DNA of 64,000 nucleotides from Rana temporaria (taxonomy: Eukaryota > Chordata > Amphibia > Anura > Ranidae). Below are positions 54,880 to 64,000 of the stretch, one piece after another (within the stretch, counting starts at the first letter, position 1; each line of letters begins with the position of its first letter). Location of the stretch: assembly GCF_905171775.1 (NCBI RefSeq), contig NC_053497.1:34054764-34118763 (forward strand), read 5' to 3'. The position numbers were made by a program, and so were the translations under genes. The notes under the pieces were generated by a model. It was given only the letters and a program-made list of their open reading frames with translations. It was not told the origin of the DNA and made no database searches.

Positions 54880-55426
54880 AATAGTGCCCCATCTTTGGTA
54901 TTACTGGGTGGAATAGTGCTCCATCACTGGTGTCAGTAGCAGGAATTATCCCCCATTGTTGGTGTCAGTGGGAGGAATGTTGCCCCATTTTTGTTATTAG
55001 TGGGAGGAATAGTGCCCGATCATTAGTGTCAGTAGCAGGAATTATCCCCCATTTTTGCTGGCAGTGGGAGAAATAGTGCCCCATCATTGGTATTGGTGGG
55101 AGGAATAGTACCCCATTTTTGGTAATAGTGTCCCATCATGGGTGTCAGTAGCAGGATTTATCCCCCATTGTTGGTGTCAGTGGGAGGAATAGTGTCCCAT
55201 CATTGGTGTCAATAGTAGGAATCATCCCCTTTTATTGGCATCAGTGGAGGAATAAGACCCCGTTTTTGGTAGGGCCTCATCATTAGTGTCAGTAGCAGGA
55301 ATTATCGCCCATTTTTGGTGTCAGTGGAAAGAGTAGTGCCCAGTCATTGGTATCCATGGGAGGAATCGTGCTCTATCATTGGTGCCAGTAGCGGGAATTA
55401 TTCCAAATTGTTGGTGTCAGTGGGAG
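54880..55426. repeat. 32-bp minisatellite, diverged
   Basis: Unit GTGCCCCATCATTGGTGTCA + GTGGGAGGAATA, 32 bp, with variants (tattggtggg, cagtagcagg). About 17 copies plus a stub after the nested element. It is the same ancestral unit as the arrays at 9237 and 10735 but much more diverged between copies. Confidence 0.9.
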
Positions 55427-56205
55427 CAGGGCTGGCCTTAGGTGTTCAGGCGCCCTGTGCAAGCTAATCCTGTGCCCCCCTCCCCCATCTTCACCCCTCG
55501 CCCCCAAGACATTGTGCTGCCTGGTACCAAGAATGAAATGCTGCCCCCCCCCAAAAAAATCACGCCACCAAAATGCCCCAACATCCAGACAGAGGCTGCG
55601 GATATACAGTGGCCTCCCCCTCTGTCCACCATCAGGGCAGCTCTGACCTGTGGAGAGGTGAAAGGGGCACAGGAGGAGGACACAGCATACTGATGATGTG
55701 GAGGAGAAGTCATATGATGGTGGACTGTGGACAGAGCACATCAGTCTCTGTCCCTCCCCTGCATGCCATGGCCGCTTCACCCTCCAGGCTCCCAGTCCCA
55801 GCGCAGTCCTCCTCTCACTTCATATCCCTCCCAGTTTTACTCCCCTCCTCCTCCTCCTCACCCCTGCTCGGCCGAGTCCTCCTATGGCAAGTGCACTACA
55901 CAAGACAGTGTCCCGATCGTCTATTCAAAAATGGCACCGGGCGGCGCCATTACGTTACTGCGCATGCGTCGCCCGGCCGGAGTTGCATGGTCGGCTTGCA
56001 GCCATCTTTTTATGGACTTTCATGGACACCCCGATTCACGGATGGTTGGCAACACTGGCATCAATTTGCCAGGTCAGTGGAGCGGGCGGTACAGGATGGC
56101 GGGCGGCAATTCACATTCTGCGAGCTGTGATGGCCGCACAGCGCCCCTGTTGCCCATGGCGCCCTGTGCGGCCGCACAGCTCGCACACCCCAAAGGCCGG
56201 CCCTG
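55427..56205. mobile_element. hAT-type element inserted in the minisatellite
   Basis: Exact 8-bp duplication AGTGGGAG at 55419-55426 and 56206-56213, which is minisatellite sequence. Ends CAGGGCTGGCCTTAGG and CAAAGGCCGGCCCTG. Includes an NRF1-type site TGCGCATGCGTC at 55959-55970 beside CGGGCGGCGCCATTACG. No transposase. Frames on both strands show no domains. Confidence 0.9.
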
Positions 56206-56289
56206 AGTGGGAGGAATAGTGACACAGGGGGTGATAAAGGCAAGCAAAGGGTTGCATCTGGCCCATGGACCACAGTTTGGAGACTACTG

Positions 56290-57081
56290 ATCCAGAGGGA
56301 TCCTGCAGGTATGATATATACATAGTTACCTTTGTCCAAGCTGGACCAGTGTAACGATGTAAAAACATCCATACCTGGAATTTTTCTTTAACATTATTGG
56401 AATGTCAAAGTGACATTTCATGCATTCCGGAAACGGATGGTGACTTCAGGTGAACTCCAGAAAAATGTAGCATATCTGCATTTTTACGCAAAGTACTTAA
56501 AAATGCCCGGAGACAGGATTGTAGTGTAAACACGGCACACAGTAAGCAATTGTTCTTCTTGTGCCCTTGCAGATACTGGCGCTGACCAAGTGCAGAAGAA
56601 ACATTAGTCACTGCGTATAGTATGAACGCACCCACGAAAGCGAAGTTGCAGAGCACAGAATATTGAGGCAAGGCCACAGTCTCACTAAGAGCCGCTGTAA
56701 AAAACTTAAAGAGATCCTGTTGCAAACTTAAAAAATGGCAGGTGAAAGCACGAAAAAAAATCAAGAATTTTACATGTTTACTTGCAGTGTTTTTCCTTTC
56801 CAAATATTTTTTTATTAACTTGCAATGTGGTCGTTGAACTTACTAGAAAATGTAACTAGTTAGTCCCCTAGAACACCTCCTCCCTCTATGCACATTGTAG
56901 CACTCTTCTCTGCTGGGAGCGTCTAATTAATCTCTGTGCTGGCCCAGCTCCTCCACCCCCTTCCTTCACCTCTATCCATAAGGGGAATACTATGAAGTGA
57001 AGTGAAATACTATAGAGTGTCACTTGAGTCACAAACAAGATGGCAGCACCCAGCAGCAGTCTCAGGTCATTTGGATATCTA
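56290..57081. other. Unassigned interval
   Basis: No element ends recognised. The minus-strand frame at 56405-56803 (132 codons) has no recognisable domain and no signal beyond a hydrophobic stretch; not called. Confidence 0.5.
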
Positions 57082-57992
57082 TGGGGATGGTAATGTAGCG
57101 CTACGTGTGAGCCAAAAGGCAATGGCTGTATACACCTAATGGGGTGTGACCATATTGGCCACCGACTACTCCAATACTGAAGATCCTAGTAAACCGTGGG
57201 TATGGCAATCATAAAAGATCCTCCAAGCATCCAAACACGATCTGGTTCAGGTAAGTGAGAACCCTGGCATGGGTACTGGAAACCAACTGGAGAGGGCTCA
57301 AAAAAAACTCATCTTCCACAAATTCATGTAAAGAGAAGAAAAAAATGGGGGCGCCAATGGTGTAGGTCATAAAGAGGTTTTAATGAAAAAAACAATATAC
57401 ATAATAGAATATAAAAAAAGGTGATCATAATTCATGAGTATTAAAAGCAATATGGGGAGCAAAATGCATGGCCCAACGCGTTTGTAATCATCCCATTAGA
57501 TCGAAACGCATTGGTCCATGCATTTTTCTCCCCATGCACATTGCTCTCACAGTATTAGAGTAGTCGGTGGCCGATGAACATCTGGTCTTCCTGCCCTTTC
57601 CTGGGTTGAAGACATCTGACTGCCTAGGAGGTAGACTCCATTTCCTTCTGGACTTCCGGTGACATCTCTGTGGGACATTCCAAGCGCGGTCGATCCACTG
57701 TCGTACGACATTTGGGTCCAACGGTTGCGGTAAGCGCATATGTATTCCATCGCATATTTGAAGATTTCTGTTGGGAAGTTCCTCACCATCTCATGACATC
57801 TTCATCGTTTTATTTTTTTATGGACACTACATTACATTTTTGTTTATATTGTTCACTTTATTTGAATTTCACATTTTGTTGTGGTGCAATTTTTGCCATT
57901 ACATCCTTTGTGTCACAATATATGGTCACACCCCATTAGGTGTATACAGCCATTGCCTTTTGGCTCACACGTAGCGCTACATTACCATCCAC
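57082..57992. mobile_element. Fold-back element with ACGCGTTT core
   Basis: The outer arms, 57082-57150 (gtagcgctacgtgtgagcca) and 57908-57992, are inverted copies. Inner inverted pairs follow: 57156-57181 with 57548-57576 (ccaccgactactcc) and 57431-57480 with 57503-57555, around caacgcgtttg / cgaaacgcattgg. The architecture resembles the elements at 42596 and 46418. No coding capacity. Confidence 0.7.
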
Positions 57993-58120
57993 ATTTGTCT
58001 GAATTTTGTTACATTCCTGTGTAGCTGCTTCACTCTCGTTCAGGTTTCATTCTTTGTTACACTTATTTTTGTTTTTGGGTAGCGCACATATTGATTCCCT
58101 TTACGTTTGGATATCTACAC

Positions 58121-58920
58121 CAGTGCTTCTTAACCTTTTTTTCAGTTTAGGCACCCTTCAAAAACTATGGACAATCTTGAGGCATTGTTTAAAAATTATG
58201 CACAATCTCGAGGCACTAGACATGTGCGATTTGTTTCGTTCCGAATTAAAATTCGGACTAATTTTTGTTATTCGGAAATTCGGATGTATCTGAATTTTCA
58301 AATTAGAATAGTACCGAATTTAAACAAATCCGAAATAACGAAATTCAAATTGTTATCAAATACTGTTCGAATAGTTTTCGAATTCCAATATTTTCAAATT
58401 TGAAATCTTTTCGAATAAAAATAGTTTTCCAATTTCCAAAGAGATTAAAATAGAATAGAAAAAAAATTCTATTCTATTCTTTTATTTTCGGTTTGTTTCA
58501 TTTCATTTTGATTCATTATTTACATAAATTAGTTTAGTTAAATTTGTTTCATTCGTTTAATTCGTTTTTAGGATTCATTTTGTTTATTCGTTTTCAAATC
58601 GATTCGAAACATTTTCTAATCAATTTTGAATAGTTTTCCAATTTTCAAAAAGAATAAAAATTATTTTTGAAAATTGGAAAACTATTCGAAATTGATTAGA
58701 AAACGTTTCGAATCGATTTGAAAACGAATAAACGAAATGAATCCTAAAAACAAATTAAACGAATGAAACAAATTTAACTAAACTAATTTATGTAAATAAT
58801 GAATCAAACTGAAATGAAACAAATTTTTTGGTTCTGCACATGTCTACGAGGCACCCTTTAAAAATTACGAACAGTCTCAAGGCACTCCATTTTAAAATGT
58901 AAAAATGATTCTAATAGTTT
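58121..58920. mobile_element. hAT-type end with nested palindromic hAT MITE
   Basis: Begins CAGTGCTTCTTAACCTTTTT, a hAT-type terminus, with caatcttgaggca repeats on either side of the nested element. No matching right end is found before 61 kb, though the 59211 minisatellite could belong to it. Confidence 0.5.
58217..58846. mobile_element. Palindromic hAT-type MITE
   Basis: Exact 8-bp duplication CGAGGCAC at 58209-58216 and 58847-58854. Ends TAGACATGTGC and GCACATGTCTA. The interior from about 58475 to 58835 is a nearly perfect palindrome with 180-bp AT-rich arms (ttcggtttgtttcatttcat ... ttttcaaaaagaataaaaat), turning near 58660. No coding capacity. Confidence 0.88.
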
Positions 58921-59210
58921 TACATAATGCAGCAACATCCACACAAGTAGGACCCCCAATGTTGGAGGTGATTTATTCTTTCAAAGCAAATACACTTTTG
59001 CAATCTGGTACTGACTAGTATTCCAATGTTTCTCTTCTCCCTCAATTTTTCTCCATCACTCAGCTACTGTGACCCCAATGCTGATGGAGAGAGGCCGGGG
59101 GGGGAGATACAAAGATGTTGTGCAGGCGACTGACATCCTCCATATCAACTAATGATGTCATTGGTCATTAGGGCGCCGGCAGCTAGAAGGTTGTAATGGT
59201 CTTCCTATAC
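58921..59210. other. Unassigned spacer
   Basis: No gene or element recognised; a G-run near 59098-59105. Confidence 0.45.
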
Positions 59211-60945
59211 AGTGGGGTAGGTGTCTGTGGATATTACAGTGGGGGAGATGTCTGTGGATATTACAGTGGGGGAGATGTCTGTGGATATTACAGTGAAGGA
59301 GATGTCTGTGGAAATTACAGTGGGGGAGATGTCTGTGGATATTACAGTGGGGGAGATGTGGACCATATTACAGTGGGGAGATGTCTGTGGATATTACAGT
59401 GGGGGAGATGTCTGTGGATATTAGTGGGGGGGAGATGTCTGTGGATATTACAGTGGGGGAGATGTCTGTGGATATTACAGTGGGGGAGATGTCTATGGAT
59501 TACAGTGGGGGAGATGTCTGTGGATATTACAGTGGGGGAGATGTCTGTGGATATTACAGTGGGGGAGATGTCTGTGGATATTACAGTGGGGGAGATGTCT
59601 GTGAAAATTACAGTGGGGGAGATGTCTGTGGATATTACAGTGGGGAGATGTCTGTGGATATTACAGTGGGGGACATGTCTGTGGATATTAGTGGGGGGAG
59701 AGGTCTGTGGATATTACAGTGGGGAGATGTCTGTGGATATTACAGTGGGGGAGATGTCTGTGGATATTACAGTGGGGGAGATGTCTGTGGATTACAGTGG
59801 GGGAGATGTCTGTGGATATTACAGTGGGGAGATGTCTGTGGATATTACAGTGGGGGAGATGTCTGTGGATATTACAGTGGGGGAGATGTCTGTGGATATT
59901 ACACTGGGGGAGATGTCTGTGGATATTACAGTGGGGGAGATGTCTGTGGAAATTACAGTGGGGGAGATGTCTGTGGATATTACAGTGGGGAGATGTCTGT
60001 GGATATTACAGTGGGGGACATGTCTGTGGATATTAGTGGGGGGAGATGTCTGTGGATATTACAGTGGGGAGATGTCTGTGGATATTACAGTGGGGGAGAT
60101 GTCTGTGGATATTACAGTGGGGGAGATGTCTGTGGATATTACAGTGGGGGAGATGTCTGTGGATATTACAGTGGGGAGATGTCTGTGTATATTACAGTGG
60201 GGGAGATGTCTGTGGATATTACAGTGGGGGAGATGTCTGTGGAAATTACAGTGGAGGAGATGTCTGTGGATATTACACTGGGGGAGATGTCTGTGGATAT
60301 TACAGTGGGGGAGATGTCTGTGGAAATTACAGTGGGGGAGATGTCTGTGAATATTACAGTGGGGAGATGTCTGTGGATATTACAGTGGGGAGATGTCTGT
60401 GGATATTACAGTGGGGGAGATGTCTGTGGATATTACAGTGGGGAGATGTCTGTGGATATTACAGTGGGGAGATGTCTGTGGATATTACAGTGGGGAGATG
60501 TCTGTGGATATTACAGTGGGGAGATGTCTGTGGATATTACAGTGGGGGAGATGTCTGTGGATTACAGTGGGGAGATGTCTGTGGATATTACAGTGGGGGG
60601 GATGTCTGTGAATATTACAGTGGGGAGATGTCTGTGGATATTACAGTGGGGGAGATGTCTGTGGATATTACAGTGGGGGAGATGTCTGTGGATATTACAG
60701 TGGGGGAGATGTCTGTGGATATTACAGTGGGGAGATGTCTGTGGATATTACAGTGGGGGGGATGTCTGTGAATATTACAGTGGGGAGATGTCTGTGGATA
60801 TTACAGTGGGGGAGATGTCTGTGGATATTACAGTGGGGGAGATGTCTGTGGATATTACAGTGGGGGAGATGTCTGTGGATATTACAGTGGGGAGATGTCT
60901 GTGGATATTACAGTGGGGGAGATGTCTGTGGATATTACAGTGGGG
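59211..60945. repeat. 27/28-bp minisatellite
   Basis: Unit GATGTCTGTGGATATTACAG + TGGGGGA(G), about 63 copies. Unit length alternates 27/28 by G-run changes, with shorter variants lacking gatat or acag. Variant blocks recur at long spacing (acatgtctgtggatattagt near 59671 and 60016, about 345 bp), so higher-order duplication has occurred. Long plus-strand frames are artefacts. Confidence 0.95.
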
Positions 60946-60979
60946 ACTATATATGGTGGTGATCCGAAAAATGTATGTG

Positions 60980-61043
60980 CGTTATAATTAATCAAAATTA
61001 GCCGATTAATCGAACACAAAATTTTTAATCATTAACAGCCCTA
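60980..61043. repeat. hAT MITE end fragment (6980 family)
   Basis: gccgattaatcgaacac ... taacagccct resembles the right end of the hAT MITE at 6980-7609. It directly follows the minisatellite. Confidence 0.5.
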
Positions 61044-61778
61044 AAAAATATATATTTTAAATAAATGGCCTGATATCAGGGTCCAATTCATTTGGTTGCA
61101 AGGCTTGTAGGAAACAAATGGGTAAATGCATACCTGCGCCCAAAGATACAAAGGTGAAAAGAGGCAATTCTCTACCTCATGAGGTTTTTATCATTTTGCA
61201 GCGTGGGGCCATTATCATCATCATTTTAATGAGAATAAAAAATAAAGAATAAAAATAAGAAAAACTTGCTGTACAACATTGCAAACACCAGCAGGCTGAG
61301 AATGACCATGGCGGGGAAGGGGGGAATGTAATAGATTTGAAGCCAGCCATAGATGGTTTGTGATTAGAACCACCTATGGGTAGGCCGATTGATCGACTTG
61401 GGTACAACCAGCATGGTGGATTTTTACATGCAAGTATTACTAGCGGCTAGCAGTTATTATTGTGTTCTCCCAGCAGCCGCAGGGACAGCTTTGGCTATCT
61501 TTTCTTGTACTCGGAGCACACCTTCCTTTCCCTTTTTCTTCGTTGCATGGGATAGAAGTGTTCTGTAGTCATATCAAACTTCCTTCAAAACATTTAGATA
61601 AGACTGCACAAAACTGGATTTCTGGCAGGATCAACGCATATTTTTTGCACTTATTGAAAAGCCATAACAAAATACTTTCAATGGTAAAATTAAAACACTA
61701 AAGAGATCAAATAGATGAAGTAAATGGTTAGGGTTTATTTATGCTCTAACACAGGTGGTCAGAGGTAAGAAGCCTATA
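61044..61778. other. Unassigned interval
   Basis: 61330-61425 has a gccagccatagatggtttg ... gtacaaccagcatggtgga segment like the old TIR repeat near 12000 and 13840. No gene. Confidence 0.45.
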
Positions 61779-62968
61779 CAGTGGCGTAGCGTGGGTTGTC
61801 AGCGCCTGGGGCAAGGCAAGAAATTTGCGCCCCCCCCTAACCTGCGGACTTTCCACTACACTACACACTGACCACTAACCCGCACACCACTACACTACAC
61901 ACTGACCACTAACCCGTATACCACTACACTACACACTGACCACTAACCCGTATACCACTACACTACACACTGACCACTAACCCGTATACCACTACACTAC
62001 ACACTGACCACTAACCCGTACACCACTACACTACACACTGACCACTAACCCGTATACCACTACACTACACACTGACCACTAACCCGTACACCACTACACT
62101 ACACACTGACCACTAACCCCTACACCACTACACTACACACTGACCACTAACCCGTACACCACTACACTACACACTGACCACTAACCCCTACACCACTACA
62201 CTACACACTGACCACTAACCCATACACTACACACTGACCACTAACCCGTACACCACTACACTACACACTGACCACTAACCCATACACTACACACTGACCA
62301 CTAACCCGTACACCACTACACTACACACTGACCACTAACCCGTACACCACTACACTACACACTGACCACTAACCCGTACACCAATACACTACACACTGAC
62401 CACTAACCCGTACACCACTACACTACACACTGACCACTAACCCGTATACCACTACACTACACACTGACCACTAACCCGTATACCACTACACTACACACTG
62501 ACCACTAACCCGTATACCACTACACTACACACTGACCACTAACCCGTATACCACTACACTACACACTGACCACTAACCTGTATACCACTACACTACACAC
62601 TGACCACTAACCCCTACACCACTACACTACACACTGACCACTAACCCATACACTACACACTGACCACTAACCCGTACACCACTACACTACACACTGACCA
62701 CTAACCCGTACACCACTACACTACACACTGACCACTAACCCGTACACCACTACACTACACACTGACCACTAACCCGTACACCACTACACTACACACTGAC
62801 CACTAACCCGTACACCACTATACTACACACTGACCACTAACCCGTACACCACTACACTACACACTGACCACTAACCCGTACACCACTATACTACACACTG
62901 ACCACTAACCCGTACACCACTATACTACACACTGACCACTAACCCGTACACCACTACACTACACACTG
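61779..62968. mobile_element. hAT-type left end followed by minisatellite
   Basis: CAGTGGCGTAGCGTGGGTTG at 61779 is a hAT-type terminus; the next 75 bp (cagcgcctggggcaaggcaa) belong to that family. It then becomes the 34-bp array. No right end is seen. Confidence 0.6.
61854..62968. repeat. 34-bp minisatellite
   Basis: Unit CCACTACACTACACACTGAC + CACTAACCCGTATA, with gtaca/ccta variants and a 20-bp shorter form (accca tacactacac) near 62219, 62279 and 62644. About 33 copies. Low divergence. Confidence 0.95.
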
Positions 62969-63314
62969 AAATATGATGATATGTAAAATGGGGTACAGTG
63001 CTAAATGAATAAATAAATGAATGTCAATAGGTGTAATGTGAAAAATTGGGGAAAAGGAAAACTAATGCAAAGTTTCGAATTTCTTAAATTCATATGAGTC
63101 TAAGAAATTTTCAATTGAATGAAATTAAGACATAAAAATTTGTGAAGGAGGAAAAATATTGCAGAACCTAATCACATAAAATTGAGATATCTGGGCAAGA
63201 TACCAATAACATAAACATATGAGATGAAAAAAATATCAAGTGAAAAAAACTGTGAGAAAGGAAAAACTATTGCAGAATCTCAATCTCATAAAGTGGTATC
63301 CGGAAACAGCAAAT
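62969..63314. other. AT-rich unassigned interval
   Basis: Repeated gaaaaactattgcagaa / gaaaaatattgcagaacc motifs suggest an old local duplication. No gene. Confidence 0.45.
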
Positions 63315-63692
63315 TGTAATTGAGGTGTTACGGACATGGAAGGTAAAAAGTATTCTCATGGTACAGTATGTTAACTCAAATAAATTTAATATAATAATTA
63401 TTGCACTTACAAGAGCGATGTTGGTATATCAGCAAAACAGCAATCACATATGCGGTCATGTAAGGAGCTGTGTGGACGTCATCACAATTTTCCTGGATTG
63501 ACAATAGGGAGTAGAGAGAAGTTAATAGAGACGCTGCAGCTCCTTACATGACCACATATGTGATTGCTGTTTTGCTGATATACCAACATCGCTCTTGTAA
63601 GTGCAATAATTATTATATTAAATTTATTTGAGTTAACATACTGTACCATGAGAATACTTTTTACCTTCCATGTCCGTAACACCTCAATTACA
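63315..63692. repeat. Near-perfect palindrome
   Basis: The 156-bp arms (63315-63470 and 63537-63692) match at all positions but one by my reading (tgcggt versus tgtggt), with a 66-bp spacer. Outer bases TGTAATTGAGG / CCTCAATTACA. Probably a recent fold-back insertion. No TSD found by eye. Confidence 0.9.
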
Positions 63693-63980
63693 TGCCAAAA
63701 GACCCCTCCAAGCCCCCCCCCCCCTCAGGAATCGGATTAATAATTTACTGAGCTTCATGGATGTATCCCTCAGGGCTTTCAGCATGTAAGGGGTTAAATG
63801 ATGAATCCTGCTATATAATGCATCACTTTCGACATGCCAAATACCTAGCAGGTCTCATCATTTAACCCCTTACCCCTTACATGCTGAAAGGAAAGCCCTG
63901 AGGGATAACACCATGAAGCTAAGTAAATCATTAATCCGATTCCGGGGGGGGGGGGTCTGGAGGGGGCTTTTGCCATGTAA
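63688..63980. repeat. Second palindrome, adjoining
   Basis: Arms of about 125-135 bp (63688-63812 and 63845-63980), more diverged than its neighbour, with C-run/G-run mirror tracts (63708-63723; 63944-63954), cggattaat and gcatgtaaggggttaa blocks. It overlaps the end of the first palindrome at TTACATG. Confidence 0.8.
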
Positions 63981-64000
63981 CGGTTGGTCTGTGTATGTAC

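Larger units (their letters stand above)
54781..56289 (+). mobile_element. hAT-type element with 32-bp minisatellite
   Basis: Ends CAGGGGCCTCCAAACT and CAGTTTGGAGACTACTG; flanks TTCTAGAG and ATCCAGAG agree at 6 of 8 positions, an eroded duplication. The interior is the array at 54880-55426/56206-56220, split by a second hAT-type element. Its right end, gataaaggcaagcaaaggg, matches the start of the 9161 element in inverse, so this copy shows the whole family. Confidence 0.8.

Noticed and set aside
55376..56219. Overlapping frames of 134-185 codons resembling exons
   Set aside because: They lie wholly within a hAT-type element with exact 8-bp TSD, occur on both strands and show no domains.
56405..56803. 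132-codon minus-strand frame
   Set aside because: No domain, no supporting splice or poly(A) signals, amino-acid composition typical of chance frames.
59196..60991. Glycine/tyrosine- or tryptophan-rich frames up to 536 codons
   Set aside because: The 27/28-bp minisatellite cycles frames; unit-length changes show no selection to keep a frame.
1..64000. tRNA, rRNA or snRNA genes
   Set aside because: I looked for A/B-box pairs with cloverleaf potential and for conserved rRNA/snRNA cores and saw none convincing; a covariance search would be decisive.

Overview
This is vertebrate nuclear DNA, most likely from a frog (the ranid group is my best guess, from the kinds of repeats; inference, not proof). 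I see no bacterial, organellar or viral gene order and no multi-exon host gene. The window is almost entirely transposable elements, many inserted into one another, plus about ten minisatellite arrays. The long open frames are nearly all minisatellites whose period is not a multiple of three. I read everything by eye; boundaries marked by target-site duplications (TSDs) are exact, others are good to about 5-30 bases.

Element families used below. Family A: 0.7 kb, ends like GGGCCAGATTCAC, very CpG-rich, 3-bp duplications (ATA, ATT, AAA, ACA), nine copies plus an end fragment. Family B: ends GGCTGCATTCACACCTGAG, TTA/TAA duplications (PIF/Harbinger-like). Family C: ends like TGCCGCGTACACACGATC, TTA/TCA duplications. 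Family D: ends GGCCCCTTTCACAC, TAA duplication. TTAA elements: bounded by TTAA, with ends like TTAACCACTT or TTAAAGTGTTACT (piggyBac-type target). hAT-type elements: 8-bp duplications, mostly with CAG or TAGGG ends. Also present: a Tc1-like element and two Tc1-like ends, a pogo/Tigger-like element, two 5'-truncated LINE insertions, and several long fold-back palindromes.

Layout. 1-9.2 kb: families A to D, a fold-back element and a small LINE insertion. 9.2-11.9 kb: two hAT-type elements carrying the same 32-bp minisatellite in opposite orientations. 12.5-13.7 kb: family B and a broken Tc1-like element. 14.8-16.8 kb: decayed C-rich repeats. 16.76-17.2 kb: a CpG-rich, promoter-like segment with a possible minus-strand first exon, the best candidate for a piece of host gene. 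18.3-27.1 kb: a deep nest, in which a family C element holds an L1-like LINE, which holds a 6.2-kb hAT element, which holds minisatellites and a truncated transposase gene. 28.5-31.7 kb: a chain of TTAA elements that share their TTAA sites. 32.3-41.8 kb: mostly family A and hAT-type elements. 42.6-44.5 kb: a large inverted-repeat element with a hammerhead-ribozyme-like motif, interrupted by a hAT-type element with a 22-bp minisatellite. 44.8-50.1 kb: families A, C and D and fold-backs. 50.1-53.8 kb: TTAA elements and a 24-bp minisatellite. 54.1-63 kb: a palindromic array of ZNF143-like motifs, more hAT-type elements and three minisatellites. 63.3-64 kb: two adjoining palindromes.

The one substantial protein gene is the hAT transposase at 22733-23836 (minus strand), with a 5' exon near 25.8 kb and a poly(A) signal at 20.15 kb. 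Its C-terminal half has been replaced by minisatellite. The main theme is that most minisatellites here lie inside hAT-type elements.
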